A stretch of 64,000 nucleotides of DNA from Streptomyces sp. WMMB 322 (GTDB lineage: Bacteria; Actinomycetota; Actinomycetes; Streptomycetales; Streptomycetaceae): assembly GCF_900090145.1 (NCBI RefSeq), contig NZ_FMHI01000015.1, forward strand, positions 1 through 64,000, in the 5' to 3' direction. Each line of letters opens with the position of its first letter. The first letter of the stretch is position 1. The position numbers and the translations under genes were made by a program. The notes beneath the pieces are model-generated. The model saw only the letters and a program-made list of their open reading frames with translations. It made no database searches and was not told where the DNA came from. Shown here in pieces: positions 51,956 through 60,719 of this stretch.

Positions 51956-53401
51956 GTGAAGACAGGCGATCAGATAGTCCAGGAACTCCCATGGAAATGG
52001 GGTGTCCAGGGCAGGATTTTCATCATCGGTGGCCTCGGCTACCTGTTCGACGCGTGGGACATCGCGCTCAACGGCTTCCTGATGCCCCTGCTGTCCAAGG
52101 ACTTCGGCCTCAGCGTCGCAGAGAGCGGTCTCGTCGCGACGGCCAACCTGGTCGGCATGGCGGTCGGAGCCGTCGTCTGGGGTGCCGTCGCCGACCGCAT
52201 CGGCCGTCGCAGGGCCTTCAGCGCGACGCTGCTGATATTCGCGCTGTTCTCCGTGCTCGGAGCGCTCTCGCCCGACTACTCGGTCTTCCTCGTGCTGCGC
52301 TTCCTCGCCGGCGTCGGCCTGGGCGGATGCATCCCCGTGGACTACGCCCTGGTCAGCGAGTTCTCACCGAGGAAGCACCGCGGCCGCATCCTCACCGCGC
52401 TCGACCTGTGGTGGCCGGTCGGCGTCACCCTGTGCGGCCTGACGGCGACCATGATGGTGCCGCTGCCCGGCAACTGGCGCTGGATGCTCGCGACCATGGT
52501 CATGCCCGCGCTGCTGCTCTTCTGGGTGCGCCGCGGCGTGCCCGAGTCCCCGATCTACCTCACCCGGGTCGGCCGGGAGGCGGAGGCACGTGAGGTCATC
52601 GACACACTCGTCGCCCGCACGGGAGCCCTGCCCGAGCCGTACGGGATCCCCGCGCCGGCGGCCGGTGACGGCTCCGACCGGCCCAGGGGCGTGCGCGCCG
52701 GCGTCGAGCAGTTCCGGCGGCTGTGGAAGTACAACCCCCGCATCACCTCGGTCTCCTGGCTGCTGTTCGTCACGATCATGCTGGTGTACTACGCGGCCCT
52801 GACCTGGATGCCGTCGATCCTCAAGGACGAGGGCTACAACGACACCGCGTCCTTCATGGGGCCCACCCTGATGAGCGGCGTCGGCATCCTCGGCGTCCTC
52901 GTGTCGACCTGGCTCGTCGACATCGTCGGCCGCAAGTGGCTCATCGGGGTCGCCGCGCCGGTCTCGACGGCGGCGCTCGTGGCCTTCGCCATGGTGCTGA
53001 AGGTGGAGACCGCGGCGATGGTGGCGATCGCCGTCTTCGGCTTCCTCATCCAGCTGACCATCCCCGTGCTGTACGCCTACGCCGCCGAGCTGTACCCGAC
53101 GACGCTGCGCGCCAGCGGCTTCGGCTGGGCCTCGTCGGTCAGCCGGGTCAGCACCGGGTTCGCCCCGATGCTGTTCGGGTCGCTGATGTGGCCGCTGCTC
53201 GGGCTGCCGATGACCTTCGCGGTGCTCGGCGTGATCGTCGTCCTCGCCGTGATCTGGATGGCCTTCGGGGCCCCGGAGACCAAGGGCAAGGACCTCGACG
53301 ACATCGACGGCAGCGGCGAGAGCGGCGGCGCCGGTGACGGAGCGGCGAACCAGACGGTGACCGTTGCACCGCAGGCCGAGAAGACGCCCGTGAAGGGCTA
53401 G
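51956..53401 (+). CDS. MFS transporter, aromatic acid:H+ symporter type (nicotinate importer)
   Basis: A 481-residue, 12-helix MFS permease. The first helix has GYLFDAWDIALNGFLMP, the DRIGRR loop between helices 2 and 3 and GCIPVDYALVSEFSPRKHRGR resemble aromatic/nicotinate carriers of the AAHS group (NicT, PcaK). The helix 10-11 region has YAYAAELYPTTLRASGFG. Substrate nicotinate is inferred from the cluster. GTG at 51956 is preferred because GGAG lies 6 bases upstream; a GTG at 51944 lacks one. A 17-bp stem follows the gene. Confidence 0.85.
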   Translation: MKTGDQIVQELPWKWGVQGRIFIIGGLGYLFDAWDIALNGFLMPLLSKDFGLSVAESGLVATANLVGMAVGAVVWGAVADRIGRRRAFSATLLIFALFSVLGALSPDYSVFLVLRFLAGVGLGGCIPVDYALVSEFSPRKHRGRILTALDLWWPVGVTLCGLTATMMVPLPGNWRWMLATMVMPALLLFWVRRGVPESPIYLTRVGREAEAREVIDTLVARTGALPEPYGIPAPAAGDGSDRPRGVRAGVEQFRRLWKYNPRITSVSWLLFVTIMLVYYAALTWMPSILKDEGYNDTASFMGPTLMSGVGILGVLVSTWLVDIVGRKWLIGVAAPVSTAALVAFAMVLKVETAAMVAIAVFGFLIQLTIPVLYAYAAELYPTTLRASGFGWASSVSRVSTGFAPMLFGSLMWPLLGLPMTFAVLGVIVVLAVIWMAFGAPETKGKDLDDIDGSGESGGAGDGAANQTVTVAPQAEKTPVKG

Positions 53402-53439
53402 GCCCAACAACCAGCAAAGTCACTGGTATTGGACCTAGC

Positions 53440-53500
53440 TGTCCTGCGGGCACGGGCGCACGGCGCCGACGGCACCCCTGGCACCCGTGCCCGCAGGACA
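53440..53500 (+). terminator. Long perfect stem-loop after the transporter gene
   Basis: TGTCCTGCGGGCACGGG (53440-53456) pairs perfectly with 53484-53500 around a 27-base loop. It separates nicX-nicC-transporter from the hydroxylase operon and is terminator-shaped. Just upstream, ACTGGTATTGGACCTA (53421 region) resembles a GntR/DasR-type half-palindrome, with non-standard spacing. Confidence 0.6.
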
Positions 53501-53592
53501 TCTCCCCGGACCGGCGTGCCCGCCCGCCTCCCCGCGGTCGGCGCACCCCCGGGCCGGAACACCGCCGCAGGACGCAGCAGGAGAGGAGTGAG

Positions 53593-54462
53593 ATGAAGCC
53601 CGCCGCATTCACGTACCACCGTGCACGCGACGTCGACGGCGCAGCACGTCTGCTCGCCGAACTCGGGGACGAAGCGAAGATCATCGCGGGAGGCCAGAGC
53701 CTCGTGGCCATGATGAACTTCCGCCTGGCACGGCCGGAACACCTCGTGGACATCGGCGGGCTCGACGGACTCGACAGGGTCCGCACCGACGCCGACGGCG
53801 GTCTCCGCGTCGGTGCGCTCGCCACGCACCACGCGGTGGAGACCGCACCGCCCGACGCCCTGGGGACCGGCTTCGCCGTCGTGCGCGAGGCCATGCACTG
53901 GATCGGGCATCTGCCCATCCGCACCCGTGGAACCGTCGGCGGCAGCCTCGCGCACGCCGACTCCACCGCCGAATGGTGCCTGCTCGCGGTGCTTCTGGAC
54001 GCCGAGTTGGTGGCCCGCGGCCCCTCGGGGGAGCGGCGCATACCGGCGACCGACTTCTTCCAGGGCTACTACACGACCGCCCTGGCGCCCGACGAGATCC
54101 TCGTCGAAGTGGTGTTCCCTCGGCCCGCTCCGCATGCCGCGCTCACCGAATTCGCCCAGCGGCGCGGCGACTTCGCCGTCGTCGCCGCGGCCGTCGACCT
54201 GCGGCTCGACCGGGACGGACGGAGCGTCGCCGGGGGGCGCGTCGCGCTGGGCGGTGTCGCACCGCGGCCGGTACGGGTCCCGGAAGCGGAGGCGGTGCTC
54301 GAACGGGGCGGCCCGGCAGGGCCCGAACTGTTCGCCGAGTGCGCCGAGTCGGCGGCCGCCGCGGCCCGGCCGCCGGCCGACGCGAACGGCAGCGCACGTC
54401 ACCGGCGCAGGCTCATCCGCACACTTGTGGCACGCGCGTGCGAGGAGGCGACGTCCCGATGA
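53593..54462 (+). CDS. Molybdenum hydroxylase FAD subunit (CoxM-type), nicotinate hydroxylase
   Basis: A 289-residue FAD-binding subunit of a xanthine-oxidase-family enzyme. GGQSLVAMMNFRLARPEHLVDIGGL near 36-60 and RTRGTVGGSLAHADSTAEW near 113-131 hold the FAD-binding loops. In the proposed enzyme it passes electrons from the Fe-S subunit to an acceptor. ATG follows GAGAGGAGTG. It overlaps the large-subunit gene (ATGA). P. putida NicAB uses a two-subunit, cytochrome-linked form; the three-subunit layout here is the CO-dehydrogenase/xanthine-dehydrogenase arrangement. Confidence 0.85.
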   Translation: MKPAAFTYHRARDVDGAARLLAELGDEAKIIAGGQSLVAMMNFRLARPEHLVDIGGLDGLDRVRTDADGGLRVGALATHHAVETAPPDALGTGFAVVREAMHWIGHLPIRTRGTVGGSLAHADSTAEWCLLAVLLDAELVARGPSGERRIPATDFFQGYYTTALAPDEILVEVVFPRPAPHAALTEFAQRRGDFAVVAAAVDLRLDRDGRSVAGGRVALGGVAPRPVRVPEAEAVLERGGPAGPELFAECAESAAAAARPPADANGSARHRRRLIRTLVARACEEATSR

Positions 54463-56939
54463 CGCAGGAACACCGCCAGGGGGACAGCCCGCCGAGCCGA
54501 GGCAGCCAGGACGGACAGGCCGAGGGCGAGCGAAGCGCCGCCCGCGCCGATGTCCGCGCCGATGTCCGCCGCCGGGACGGCGCGTGGATCGGCGCCTCCG
54601 TCGGACGCCGCGAGGATCCCAGGCTGCTCAGCGGCCGCGGATGCTTCACCGACGACCTGGAGGTGCCGGGCACGCTGCACGCGCAGTTCGTGCGCAGCGC
54701 CGTCGCCCACGCCGCCGTCACCTCCCTCGACCTGTCCGCCGTGCGGCAAGTGCCGGGCGTCGTCGCGGCGTTCGACGCCGCCGACCTCCAACTGGCCGAC
54801 ATCACGGCGCGGCTGGGCCGTCCGCTCACCGAGTTCGTGCCCACCGGCATGCCCGTGCTGGCGCGCGAGCGCGTCCGCTACATGGGGGAGCCGCTGGCGG
54901 TCGTCGTCGCACGCGACCCGTACGCGGCCGAGGACGGCATCGAGGCGGCGAGGGTCACCTACGACACGCTGCCCCCGGTCCTCGACGAGGAGACGGCTCT
55001 CGCCGCCGGCGCTCCGCTCGTGCACGACGAAGCCAGCGCCAACACCCTCCTCGACGTCTCGATGTTCGCCACCGAGGGCATCGACGAGGTCTTCGACGAA
55101 GCTCCCTGCGTCGTCCGCGTGGACACCCGGACGGGGCGGCAGAACGCCCTGCCCCTGGAGACCCGGGGCGTCCTCGCCGGCTGGGACGACCGGGAGGAGC
55201 AGCTGCTGCTGCGCACCTCCACGCAGGTGCCGCACCAGGTCCGCACAACTGCCGCCCGCTGCCTGGGACTCGACGAGCGCGCCGTCCGCGTCGTCGTGCC
55301 CGACATGGGTGGCGGCTTCGGTCTGAAGTGCGTCGTAGGACGCGAGGAGATCGCGGTGGGTGCGGCCGCCCTGGCCCTGGGACGGCCGGTGAAGTGGATC
55401 GAGGACCGCAAGGACGCCCTCAGCGCCTCCTTCCTCGCGCGCGAACAGCACTACGACGTACGGGCCGCCTTCGACGGCGACGGGCGGATCCTCGGGCTTG
55501 ACGCCGCGATCGTCTGCGACATGGGCGCCTACTCCTGCTATCCCTTCACCGCCGGCATCGAACCACTCATGGCCTCGGCCGAGATGCCCGGCGTCTACAA
55601 GGTCCCCGCCTACCGAGTGAGGGCGAGGGCGGTGACGACCAACAAGGCGCCCACGGCGCCCTACCGGGGCGTGAGCCGTCCGCAGTACGTGATGGTCGTC
55701 GAGCGGCTCTTCGAGCGTGCCGCCCGCGAACTGGGCCTGGGAGCAACGGAGATACGCCGCCGCAACCTGATCACGCAGTTCCCCTACACCGGCGTCAACA
55801 ACGTGACCTACGACCCGGGCTCTTATCTGGAGTCGCTGAACCTGTGCGAGAGCGTGCTGAGCGAGGAGGGCTGGTACGCCGCCAAGGAGGAGGCCGCCGG
55901 CGAGGGCCGTCACATCGGCATCGGCTACTCCTGCTTCAGCGAGCGCACCGGCTACGGTTCGGCCGCCTTCGCGCAGCGCAAGATGGAAGTCGTCCCCGGC
56001 TTTGACATCTCCGAGGTGCGGATGGACACCAGCGGCGCCCTCGTCGTCACCACCGGCACGATGAGCCACGGCCAGAGCCACGAGACGACGATGGCGCAGA
56101 TCGCCGCCGACGAACTGGGCCTCGACATCGCGCACGTGCGCATCCACCAGGGCGACACCGACCGCATCACCTACGGCTGGGGCACCTTCGCCAGCCGGTC
56201 CATCGCCGTCGGCGGCAGCGCCGTCCGGCTGGCTGCCGGCAAGCTCGGCGAGAAGCTGAAGACGATCGCCGCCTCGATGCTCGAAGTGCCCGCCGGGGAA
56301 CTGCAGCTGGGTGAAGGGCTGATCGTCCATCCCGCGACGGGCGGCTCGGTGCCCTACGGCGAAATCGCCGACATCGCCTACCTCAAGTCGCACCTCCTGC
56401 CCAAGGGCGTCGAACCGGGTCTGACGGCGACCGCCACCTTCGACGTCTTCAACGACGGCACGTTCTCCAACGCCACCCACGGCGTCGTCGTCGAACTCCA
56501 CGAGGGCACCGGCCAGGTGGAGATCCTGCGGTACGTCTGCGTCGAGGACTGCGGAGTGGCCATCAACCCGAAGGTCGTGGAAGGCCAGGCCAGGGGAGGC
56601 ATAGCGCAGGGCATCGCCGGGGCGCTCTTCGAGCAGGTCACCTACGACGCGCAGGGCGCACCGTCCGCGGTCGGCTTCATGGAGTACAAGGTCCCCACCG
56701 CCCTGGAGATCCCGGAGGTGAGCATCCACCACCTCGAGACACCGTGCGCGTTCACCGAGACCGGCGCGAAAGGCGTGGGGGAGGGCGGCACGATCGGCGC
56801 TCCCGCCGCCGTGCTCAACGCCGTCAACGACGCGCTGCTCCCCACCGGCGTGGAGCTCGACGACACCCCCGTCACGCCCGAGTCGGTGGCCGACGCACTG
56901 GAAGCGTCACCGGCGCGAGCACTGGAGCACACCTCATGA
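54459..56939 (+). CDS. Molybdenum hydroxylase large subunit (CoxL-type), nicotinate hydroxylase
   Basis: An 826-residue molybdopterin-cytosine-dinucleotide-binding subunit. It has the GGGFGLKC motif, TAPYRGVSRPQ at the position where CO dehydrogenase carries its active-site Cys in AYRCSFR, and the terminal GAKGVGEGGTIGAP with the conserved active-site Glu. Lack of that Cys argues against CO oxidation and for a hydroxylase. Adding oxygen to nicotinate at C6 is inferred from the cluster. The first 45 residues are a polar, disordered extension (Gly/Gln/Arg-rich). It overlaps both neighbours by four bases. No Mo-cofactor maturation genes are seen. Confidence 0.88.
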   Translation: MTQEHRQGDSPPSRGSQDGQAEGERSAARADVRADVRRRDGAWIGASVGRREDPRLLSGRGCFTDDLEVPGTLHAQFVRSAVAHAAVTSLDLSAVRQVPGVVAAFDAADLQLADITARLGRPLTEFVPTGMPVLARERVRYMGEPLAVVVARDPYAAEDGIEAARVTYDTLPPVLDEETALAAGAPLVHDEASANTLLDVSMFATEGIDEVFDEAPCVVRVDTRTGRQNALPLETRGVLAGWDDREEQLLLRTSTQVPHQVRTTAARCLGLDERAVRVVVPDMGGGFGLKCVVGREEIAVGAAALALGRPVKWIEDRKDALSASFLAREQHYDVRAAFDGDGRILGLDAAIVCDMGAYSCYPFTAGIEPLMASAEMPGVYKVPAYRVRARAVTTNKAPTAPYRGVSRPQYVMVVERLFERAARELGLGATEIRRRNLITQFPYTGVNNVTYDPGSYLESLNLCESVLSEEGWYAAKEEAAGEGRHIGIGYSCFSERTGYGSAAFAQRKMEVVPGFDISEVRMDTSGALVVTTGTMSHGQSHETTMAQIAADELGLDIAHVRIHQGDTDRITYGWGTFASRSIAVGGSAVRLAAGKLGEKLKTIAASMLEVPAGELQLGEGLIVHPATGGSVPYGEIADIAYLKSHLLPKGVEPGLTATATFDVFNDGTFSNATHGVVVELHEGTGQVEILRYVCVEDCGVAINPKVVEGQARGGIAQGIAGALFEQVTYDAQGAPSAVGFMEYKVPTALEIPEVSIHHLETPCAFTETGAKGVGEGGTIGAPAAVLNAVNDALLPTGVELDDTPVTPESVADALEASPARALEHTS

Positions 56940-57610
56940 CGCAACCCGCACACGCACCGCGCGATCCGCGGCATCAGCAGCTGATCACCCTGCATGTCAA
57001 CGGCGAGACCTACGAGCTGCTCACCGAGGCCCGCCGCACCCTTGTCGACGTGCTCCGCCACGACCTGCGTCTGACGGGCACCCACGTCGGCTGCGAACAC
57101 GGGATCTGCGGCGCCTGCACGGTGCTGCTCGACGGGCAACCGGTGCGCGCCTGCCTGATGTTCGCCGCGCAGGCCGAGGACCGGGAGATCCGCACCGTCG
57201 AATCGCTCTCGGACGGACGCGAACTCAACGATCTGCAGAAGGCGTTCGGCGAACACCACGGCCTGCAGTGCGGATTCTGCACACCCGGGTTCCTGATGCT
57301 CGCCGAGGGTTTCCTGGCGGAGCGGCCACGGGCGACGAAGGAGGAGATACGCGAGGTCGTCGCCTCCAACCTGTGCCGCTGCACCGGCTACCAGACCATC
57401 GTCGAGGCGATCGACGACTGCGCCACGCGGCGCCGCGCCGCACTCCAGCGGCGGCTGGAGGAGACACGGCCGGACGGGACGGCCCCGGGCGGGGTCCGCC
57501 CGCACGCCGCGCACCCCGGCGGAGCCGAAGAGCACGAGAAGCACGCGGAGCACGTGGAGCACGACAAGCACGAGGAGGTTCCATGCGGATCGACAACGCG
57601 GTCCCGGTGA
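56936..57610 (+). CDS. Molybdenum hydroxylase [2Fe-2S] subunit (CoxS-type), nicotinate hydroxylase
   Basis: A 224-residue protein with two [2Fe-2S] clusters: the plant-ferredoxin type in CEHGICGACTVLLDGQPVRAC and the helical type in CGFCTPG plus CRCTGYQ. It would carry electrons from the Mo centre to FAD. The catalytic unit ends at about 165; a further 60 residues are a charged tail with repeated EHEKHAEHVEHDKHEE, a His/Glu-rich stretch that could bind metal, unusual for the family. The ATG overlaps the large-subunit stop, and its 3' end overlaps the CoxG-like gene by 28 bases. Confidence 0.88.
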   Translation: MTQPAHAPRDPRHQQLITLHVNGETYELLTEARRTLVDVLRHDLRLTGTHVGCEHGICGACTVLLDGQPVRACLMFAAQAEDREIRTVESLSDGRELNDLQKAFGEHHGLQCGFCTPGFLMLAEGFLAERPRATKEEIREVVASNLCRCTGYQTIVEAIDDCATRRRAALQRRLEETRPDGTAPGGVRPHAAHPGGAEEHEKHAEHVEHDKHEEVPCGSTTRSR

Positions 57611-58296
57611 AGGCATCGCCCGAAGAGGTGTTCGCCGTCGTCAACGACGTGGAGCGCGTCGCAGGGTGTATGCCGGGAGCCACGCTGGAGGGCCGGGACG
57701 GCGACGCCTGGACGGGCCGGGTGAAGGTGAAGGTCGGCCCCGTCACAGCGGCCTACTCCGGCACCGTGCGGTTCCTGGAGGCCGACGAGGACAAGCGGCG
57801 GCTGCGCGTCCAGGCGCGCGGCGCCGACACCCACGGCAGCGGCGACGCCGAGGCGGAGGTCGTCCTGGAGGTCGCTGCGGCACCGGAGGGCGCCGAGCTG
57901 CGGATGACGACTGACCTCGTCATCCGGGGAAAGATCGCCCAGTTCGGCAAGGGCGCGGTCGCCGCCGTCTCGGACAGGATCCTCCAGCAGTTCGCGGCGA
58001 ACCTCGGCAGCCTGCTCGACCAGGAGCGCCGCGGAACGGCCCCGGCCCCGGCGGGCGACGGCACGCGCAGCGACGGGCGGCCCGCTCTTGCGGGGGAGAA
58101 CGGCGTGGTCGCCGCGCAGGCCGGTGGCAGCGATACCGAACTGAACGGCCTCGCGGTGCTCTTGGGGCCGGCGGCCGCCAAGTACGCCCCGGTCGTCGGA
58201 GCGTTCGCGTTCGGCCTCTTCGAGGGATGGCTCCTCAGCCGGGCATTCGGCGGCGGAGGAAGCCGGTGCGGCGCGGCGGCGGGGAGGTCCCGGTGA
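57583..58296 (+). CDS. CoxG-like SRPBCC protein
   Basis: A 237-residue protein. The first 150 residues are the CoxG/SRPBCC fold (VPVKASPEEVFAVVNDVERVAGCMPGATL, GRVKVKVGPVTAAYSGTVRF, GKIAQFGKGAVAAVSDRILQQFAANL). A Ser/Gly/Ala linker follows, then a hydrophobic segment near 205-225 (KYAPVVGAFAFGLFEGWLL) that would anchor it in the membrane. In carboxydotrophs CoxG recruits CO dehydrogenase to the membrane and binds menaquinone. A matching role for the nicotinate hydroxylase here is inferred. The gene sits between the Fe-S subunit and nicF with overlaps at both ends. Confidence 0.85.
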   Translation: MRIDNAVPVKASPEEVFAVVNDVERVAGCMPGATLEGRDGDAWTGRVKVKVGPVTAAYSGTVRFLEADEDKRRLRVQARGADTHGSGDAEAEVVLEVAAAPEGAELRMTTDLVIRGKIAQFGKGAVAAVSDRILQQFAANLGSLLDQERRGTAPAPAGDGTRSDGRPALAGENGVVAAQAGGSDTELNGLAVLLGPAAAKYAPVVGAFAFGLFEGWLLSRAFGGGGSRCGAAAGRSR

Positions 58297-59015
58297 GCGG
58301 AGAGCGGTCCGGACGGACCGGCCGCTACGGCGAGGAGACCGACCGCACCTACGAGCGGGCCGGCTTCGGCGCCCCGGTGCGGCGCGGCAGCCGCCCCGCC
58401 CTCGTCGTCGTCGACCTCACCTGCGGATTCACCGAGGACTCCTACCCCTCCGGCGCCGACCTGACGGCCGTCGTCGAGGCCACGGCGACCCTGGCGGACG
58501 CGGCGCGCGCCGCCGGCGTCCCGGTGATCTGGACAGCGATCGCCTACACCGGGGCCGAGGCGGAGGGCCGTTCGGTGACCTGGCTGGAGAAGGCGCCCGG
58601 CATGCGGGCCCTCGTCGAAGGCAGCCGGGCCGTCGCGCTCGACCCGAGACTGCCCTACCGGCCGGAGGACCAACTCGTCGTCAAGAAGGGCGCGTCGGCG
58701 TTCTTCGGCACCTCGCTGGCCGCCACGCTCGTCGCCCTCGGCTGCGACACCGTGCTGGTCTGCGGTGCCACCACCAGCGGATGCGTGCGGGCCACCGCGG
58801 TGGACGCCGTGCAGTCCGGGTTTCCCGTGCTGGTTCCGGAGGAGTGCGCGGGCGACCGAGCCCAAGGACCGCACGACGCGGCGCTCTTCGACATCCAGGT
58901 CAAATACGGCGACGTCGTACCGCTCGCGGACGCCCTCGCGTACCTCGGCAGGCTGCCCGGGCCTGCCGTCTCCCGCCGTCCGTCCGTCCGGCTGGAAGGC
59001 AGGCCCACCGGCTGA
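58293..59015 (+). CDS. nicF: Maleamate amidohydrolase NicF (isochorismatase family)
   Basis: A 240-residue cysteine hydrolase. The triad is visible: Asp in VVVDLTCGF (about residue 44), Lys in VVKKGASAFFGT (about 131) and the nucleophile Cys in VCGATTSGCVRATAVDA (about 165). It would deamidate maleamate to maleate and ammonia. Nicotinamidases share the fold, so the name relies on the cluster. GTG at 58293 overlaps the coxG-like stop (GTGA) and follows GGGAGG. nicD lies 92 bases downstream. Confidence 0.85.
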   Translation: MSGERSGRTGRYGEETDRTYERAGFGAPVRRGSRPALVVVDLTCGFTEDSYPSGADLTAVVEATATLADAARAAGVPVIWTAIAYTGAEAEGRSVTWLEKAPGMRALVEGSRAVALDPRLPYRPEDQLVVKKGASAFFGTSLAATLVALGCDTVLVCGATTSGCVRATAVDAVQSGFPVLVPEECAGDRAQGPHDAALFDIQVKYGDVVPLADALAYLGRLPGPAVSRRPSVRLEGRPTG

Positions 59016-59107
59016 CCCGCGGTGAGCGCCGCAGAATGCAGCCTTCCTCTTGCCCGCCCCACGCCCCGAGTCCCGCCCCTTCCCGTACCACTCACCGAGG
59101 AAGCACC

Positions 59108-59962
59108 ATGTCCCACCGGTTCATCACCCAGCCCGCCCTCGCCGACCTCGCAGACGTGCCGGCCCGCAGCCGCTGGGTGCGCTCAGGTTCACTGCGGCTG
59201 CACGCCCTCGACTACGGCGGCGACCCCGGGGACGGACGTGTGCCGATGCTGCTGCTGCCGGGAATCACCAGCCCCGCCGTCACGATGGACTTCGTCGCAC
59301 GCAGGCTGACCGACCTCGTGCGCCCGATCGTCCCCGACATCCGCGGAAGGGGACTCTCCGACGACGGCGACGACTACTCGCTCGAGGCCTACGCCGAGGA
59401 CACCGAAGCATGGATCACCGGACTCGGCCTCGAACGCCCGGTGGTGGCCGGTCATTCGATGGGTGCCCGCATCGCGGCGGCCACGGCTGTGCACACGAAG
59501 GTGCCGCTCCTCGGCACCGTCCTGGTCGACCCGCCGATGAGCGGTCCCGGAAGGGCGCCGTACCCGACGACGCTGTCCGCCTTCCTCGGTCAGCTGGAGC
59601 AGGCGCGGCGCGGCACCGACGCCGACGAGGTGGCCGCGGCATGGCCCCGCTGGCCACGCCGCGAACAGGAACTGCGCGCCCGCTGGCTCTCCAGCTGCGG
59701 CGAGGAGGCGCTGCGCGCCACCCACCACGGCTTCGAGAACGAGGATTTCTTCGACTGGTGGCCGTCGGTGCCCACACCCACTGCGCTCCTCCACGGAGAG
59801 GACAGCCCGGTCGTCACCCCGGCCGGAGTGGAGGAGGCGACCCTCAAGCATCCGCAGGCACGGCTGGCCGGAATCCCCGGCGCCGGGCACATGGTCTTCT
59901 GGGACGCGCCGGACGCCGCCCTGGACGCCTTGCGCGAGGCGCTGCGCGCCATGTTGGCGTGA
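59108..59962 (+). CDS. nicD: N-formylmaleamate deformylase NicD (alpha/beta hydrolase)
   Basis: A 284-residue alpha/beta hydrolase. The nucleophile is Ser in GHSMGAR (about 119), followed by an Asp in LLHGEDSPV (about 223) or the LVDPPMSG Asp, and His in GAGHMVF (about 263). It would remove formate from N-formylmaleamate to give maleamate. P. putida NicD has the same layout. The ATG follows GAGGAAGCACC. It lies between nicF and the MarR gene. Confidence 0.85.
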   Translation: MSHRFITQPALADLADVPARSRWVRSGSLRLHALDYGGDPGDGRVPMLLLPGITSPAVTMDFVARRLTDLVRPIVPDIRGRGLSDDGDDYSLEAYAEDTEAWITGLGLERPVVAGHSMGARIAAATAVHTKVPLLGTVLVDPPMSGPGRAPYPTTLSAFLGQLEQARRGTDADEVAAAWPRWPRREQELRARWLSSCGEEALRATHHGFENEDFFDWWPSVPTPTALLHGEDSPVVTPAGVEEATLKHPQARLAGIPGAGHMVFWDAPDAALDALREALRAMLA

Positions 59963-60033
59963 ACAGGACGGTGCGGGAAGGGGGCGCGGGAGGCGCGGAA
60001 CACGCAGTGACGCCGCCGTGCTTTAGTGGGCCC

Positions 60034-60516
60034 ATGGCTGACAAGACCTCACCGGCCTCGGGCACGGCTGCCCCGCCCGCGGCGTTGCTCGCCGCGCCCG
60101 GTTACCAGGTGCGCCGTCTCTACCAGGCATATCTCGCGGCATGGGTGCGCAGCGTCGATCCGACCCTGACAGGCCCGCAGTTCGCCGTGCTCACCGCCGT
60201 CGATGCCGCGCCGGGACATGACCAGACCGCCATGGCGTCGGCGGTGGCGCTGGACACCTCGACGATGGCGGACGTCGCCCGGCGCCTGGAGAAGCGCGGA
60301 TTGATGGTGCGCCGTACGGCAGCCGACGACGGACGCCGCAAGCTTCTCTTCCTCACCGAGGAGGGAGAGCGGGCGCTGCGGGAGGCCGACGACCGGGCGC
60401 GGGCCCTGGACGAACGCCTGCTGGAGAACTACGGGTCCGGGGCGGAGCGCAGCCGGTTGATGCGGGAGCTCACGGAGCTCGCCGACCACTGGGAAGGGCT
60501 GTCCGGGGAGTCCTGA
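60034..60516 (+). CDS. nicR: MarR-family regulator, NicR-like
   Basis: A 160-residue MarR protein. The helix-turn-helix lies at about 60-95 (AMASAVALDTSTMADVARRLEKRGLMVRRTAADDGRRKLLFL), with N- and C-terminal dimerisation helices. It sits inside the catabolic cluster, as NicR does in P. putida, where it represses the nic genes until 6-hydroxynicotinate binds. The ATG at 60034 has no strong ribosome site, and TTTAGT lies 8 bases upstream, so translation may be leaderless. The shared 16-mer before nicX and nicE is its likely target. Confidence 0.75.
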   Translation: MADKTSPASGTAAPPAALLAAPGYQVRRLYQAYLAAWVRSVDPTLTGPQFAVLTAVDAAPGHDQTAMASAVALDTSTMADVARRLEKRGLMVRRTAADDGRRKLLFLTEEGERALREADDRARALDERLLENYGSGAERSRLMRELTELADHWEGLSGES

Positions 60517-60652
60517 GCGGGCTCGGGGAGTCCGAACGGCCCGCTGCGGGCCGGGCGGGCCCGGTGAGCAGCCGGGAGCCGTCCCGGGCAGGAAGTGAAC
60601 CGTAGGGGGGCGTGGCATCCCCCGCTGTCGGCGGGAGATGCCCGCACAAATC

Positions 60653-60668
60653 GTACGTGTTCGGATTA
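60653..60668 (+). promoter_or_regulatory. Shared 16-mer upstream of nicE, candidate operator/promoter
   Basis: GTACGTGTTCGGATTA is identical to 49296-49311 and is followed by ATT. It lies 52 bases before nicE and 137 after the MarR gene stop. A GGGGG / CCCCC hairpin (60606-60623) precedes it and may end the nicR transcript. Confidence 0.6.
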
Positions 60669-60719
60669 ATTCTGTGCGCGGCCGCCTCCGGGTCGCCGCC
60701 GGAAAGACGGGAGCCTCCC

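Noticed and set aside
54399..56732. 777-residue minus-strand frame opposite the hydroxylase large subunit
   Set aside because: It is an antisense shadow, His/Asp/Gly-rich, with no domains; the plus strand has the Mo-hydroxylase motifs.
54459..58296. Carbon monoxide dehydrogenase (CoxMLS-CoxG)
   Set aside because: The subunit layout fits, but the AYRCSFR active-site Cys of true CO dehydrogenase is replaced by PYRGVSR and the genes are embedded among nicotinate catabolic genes.
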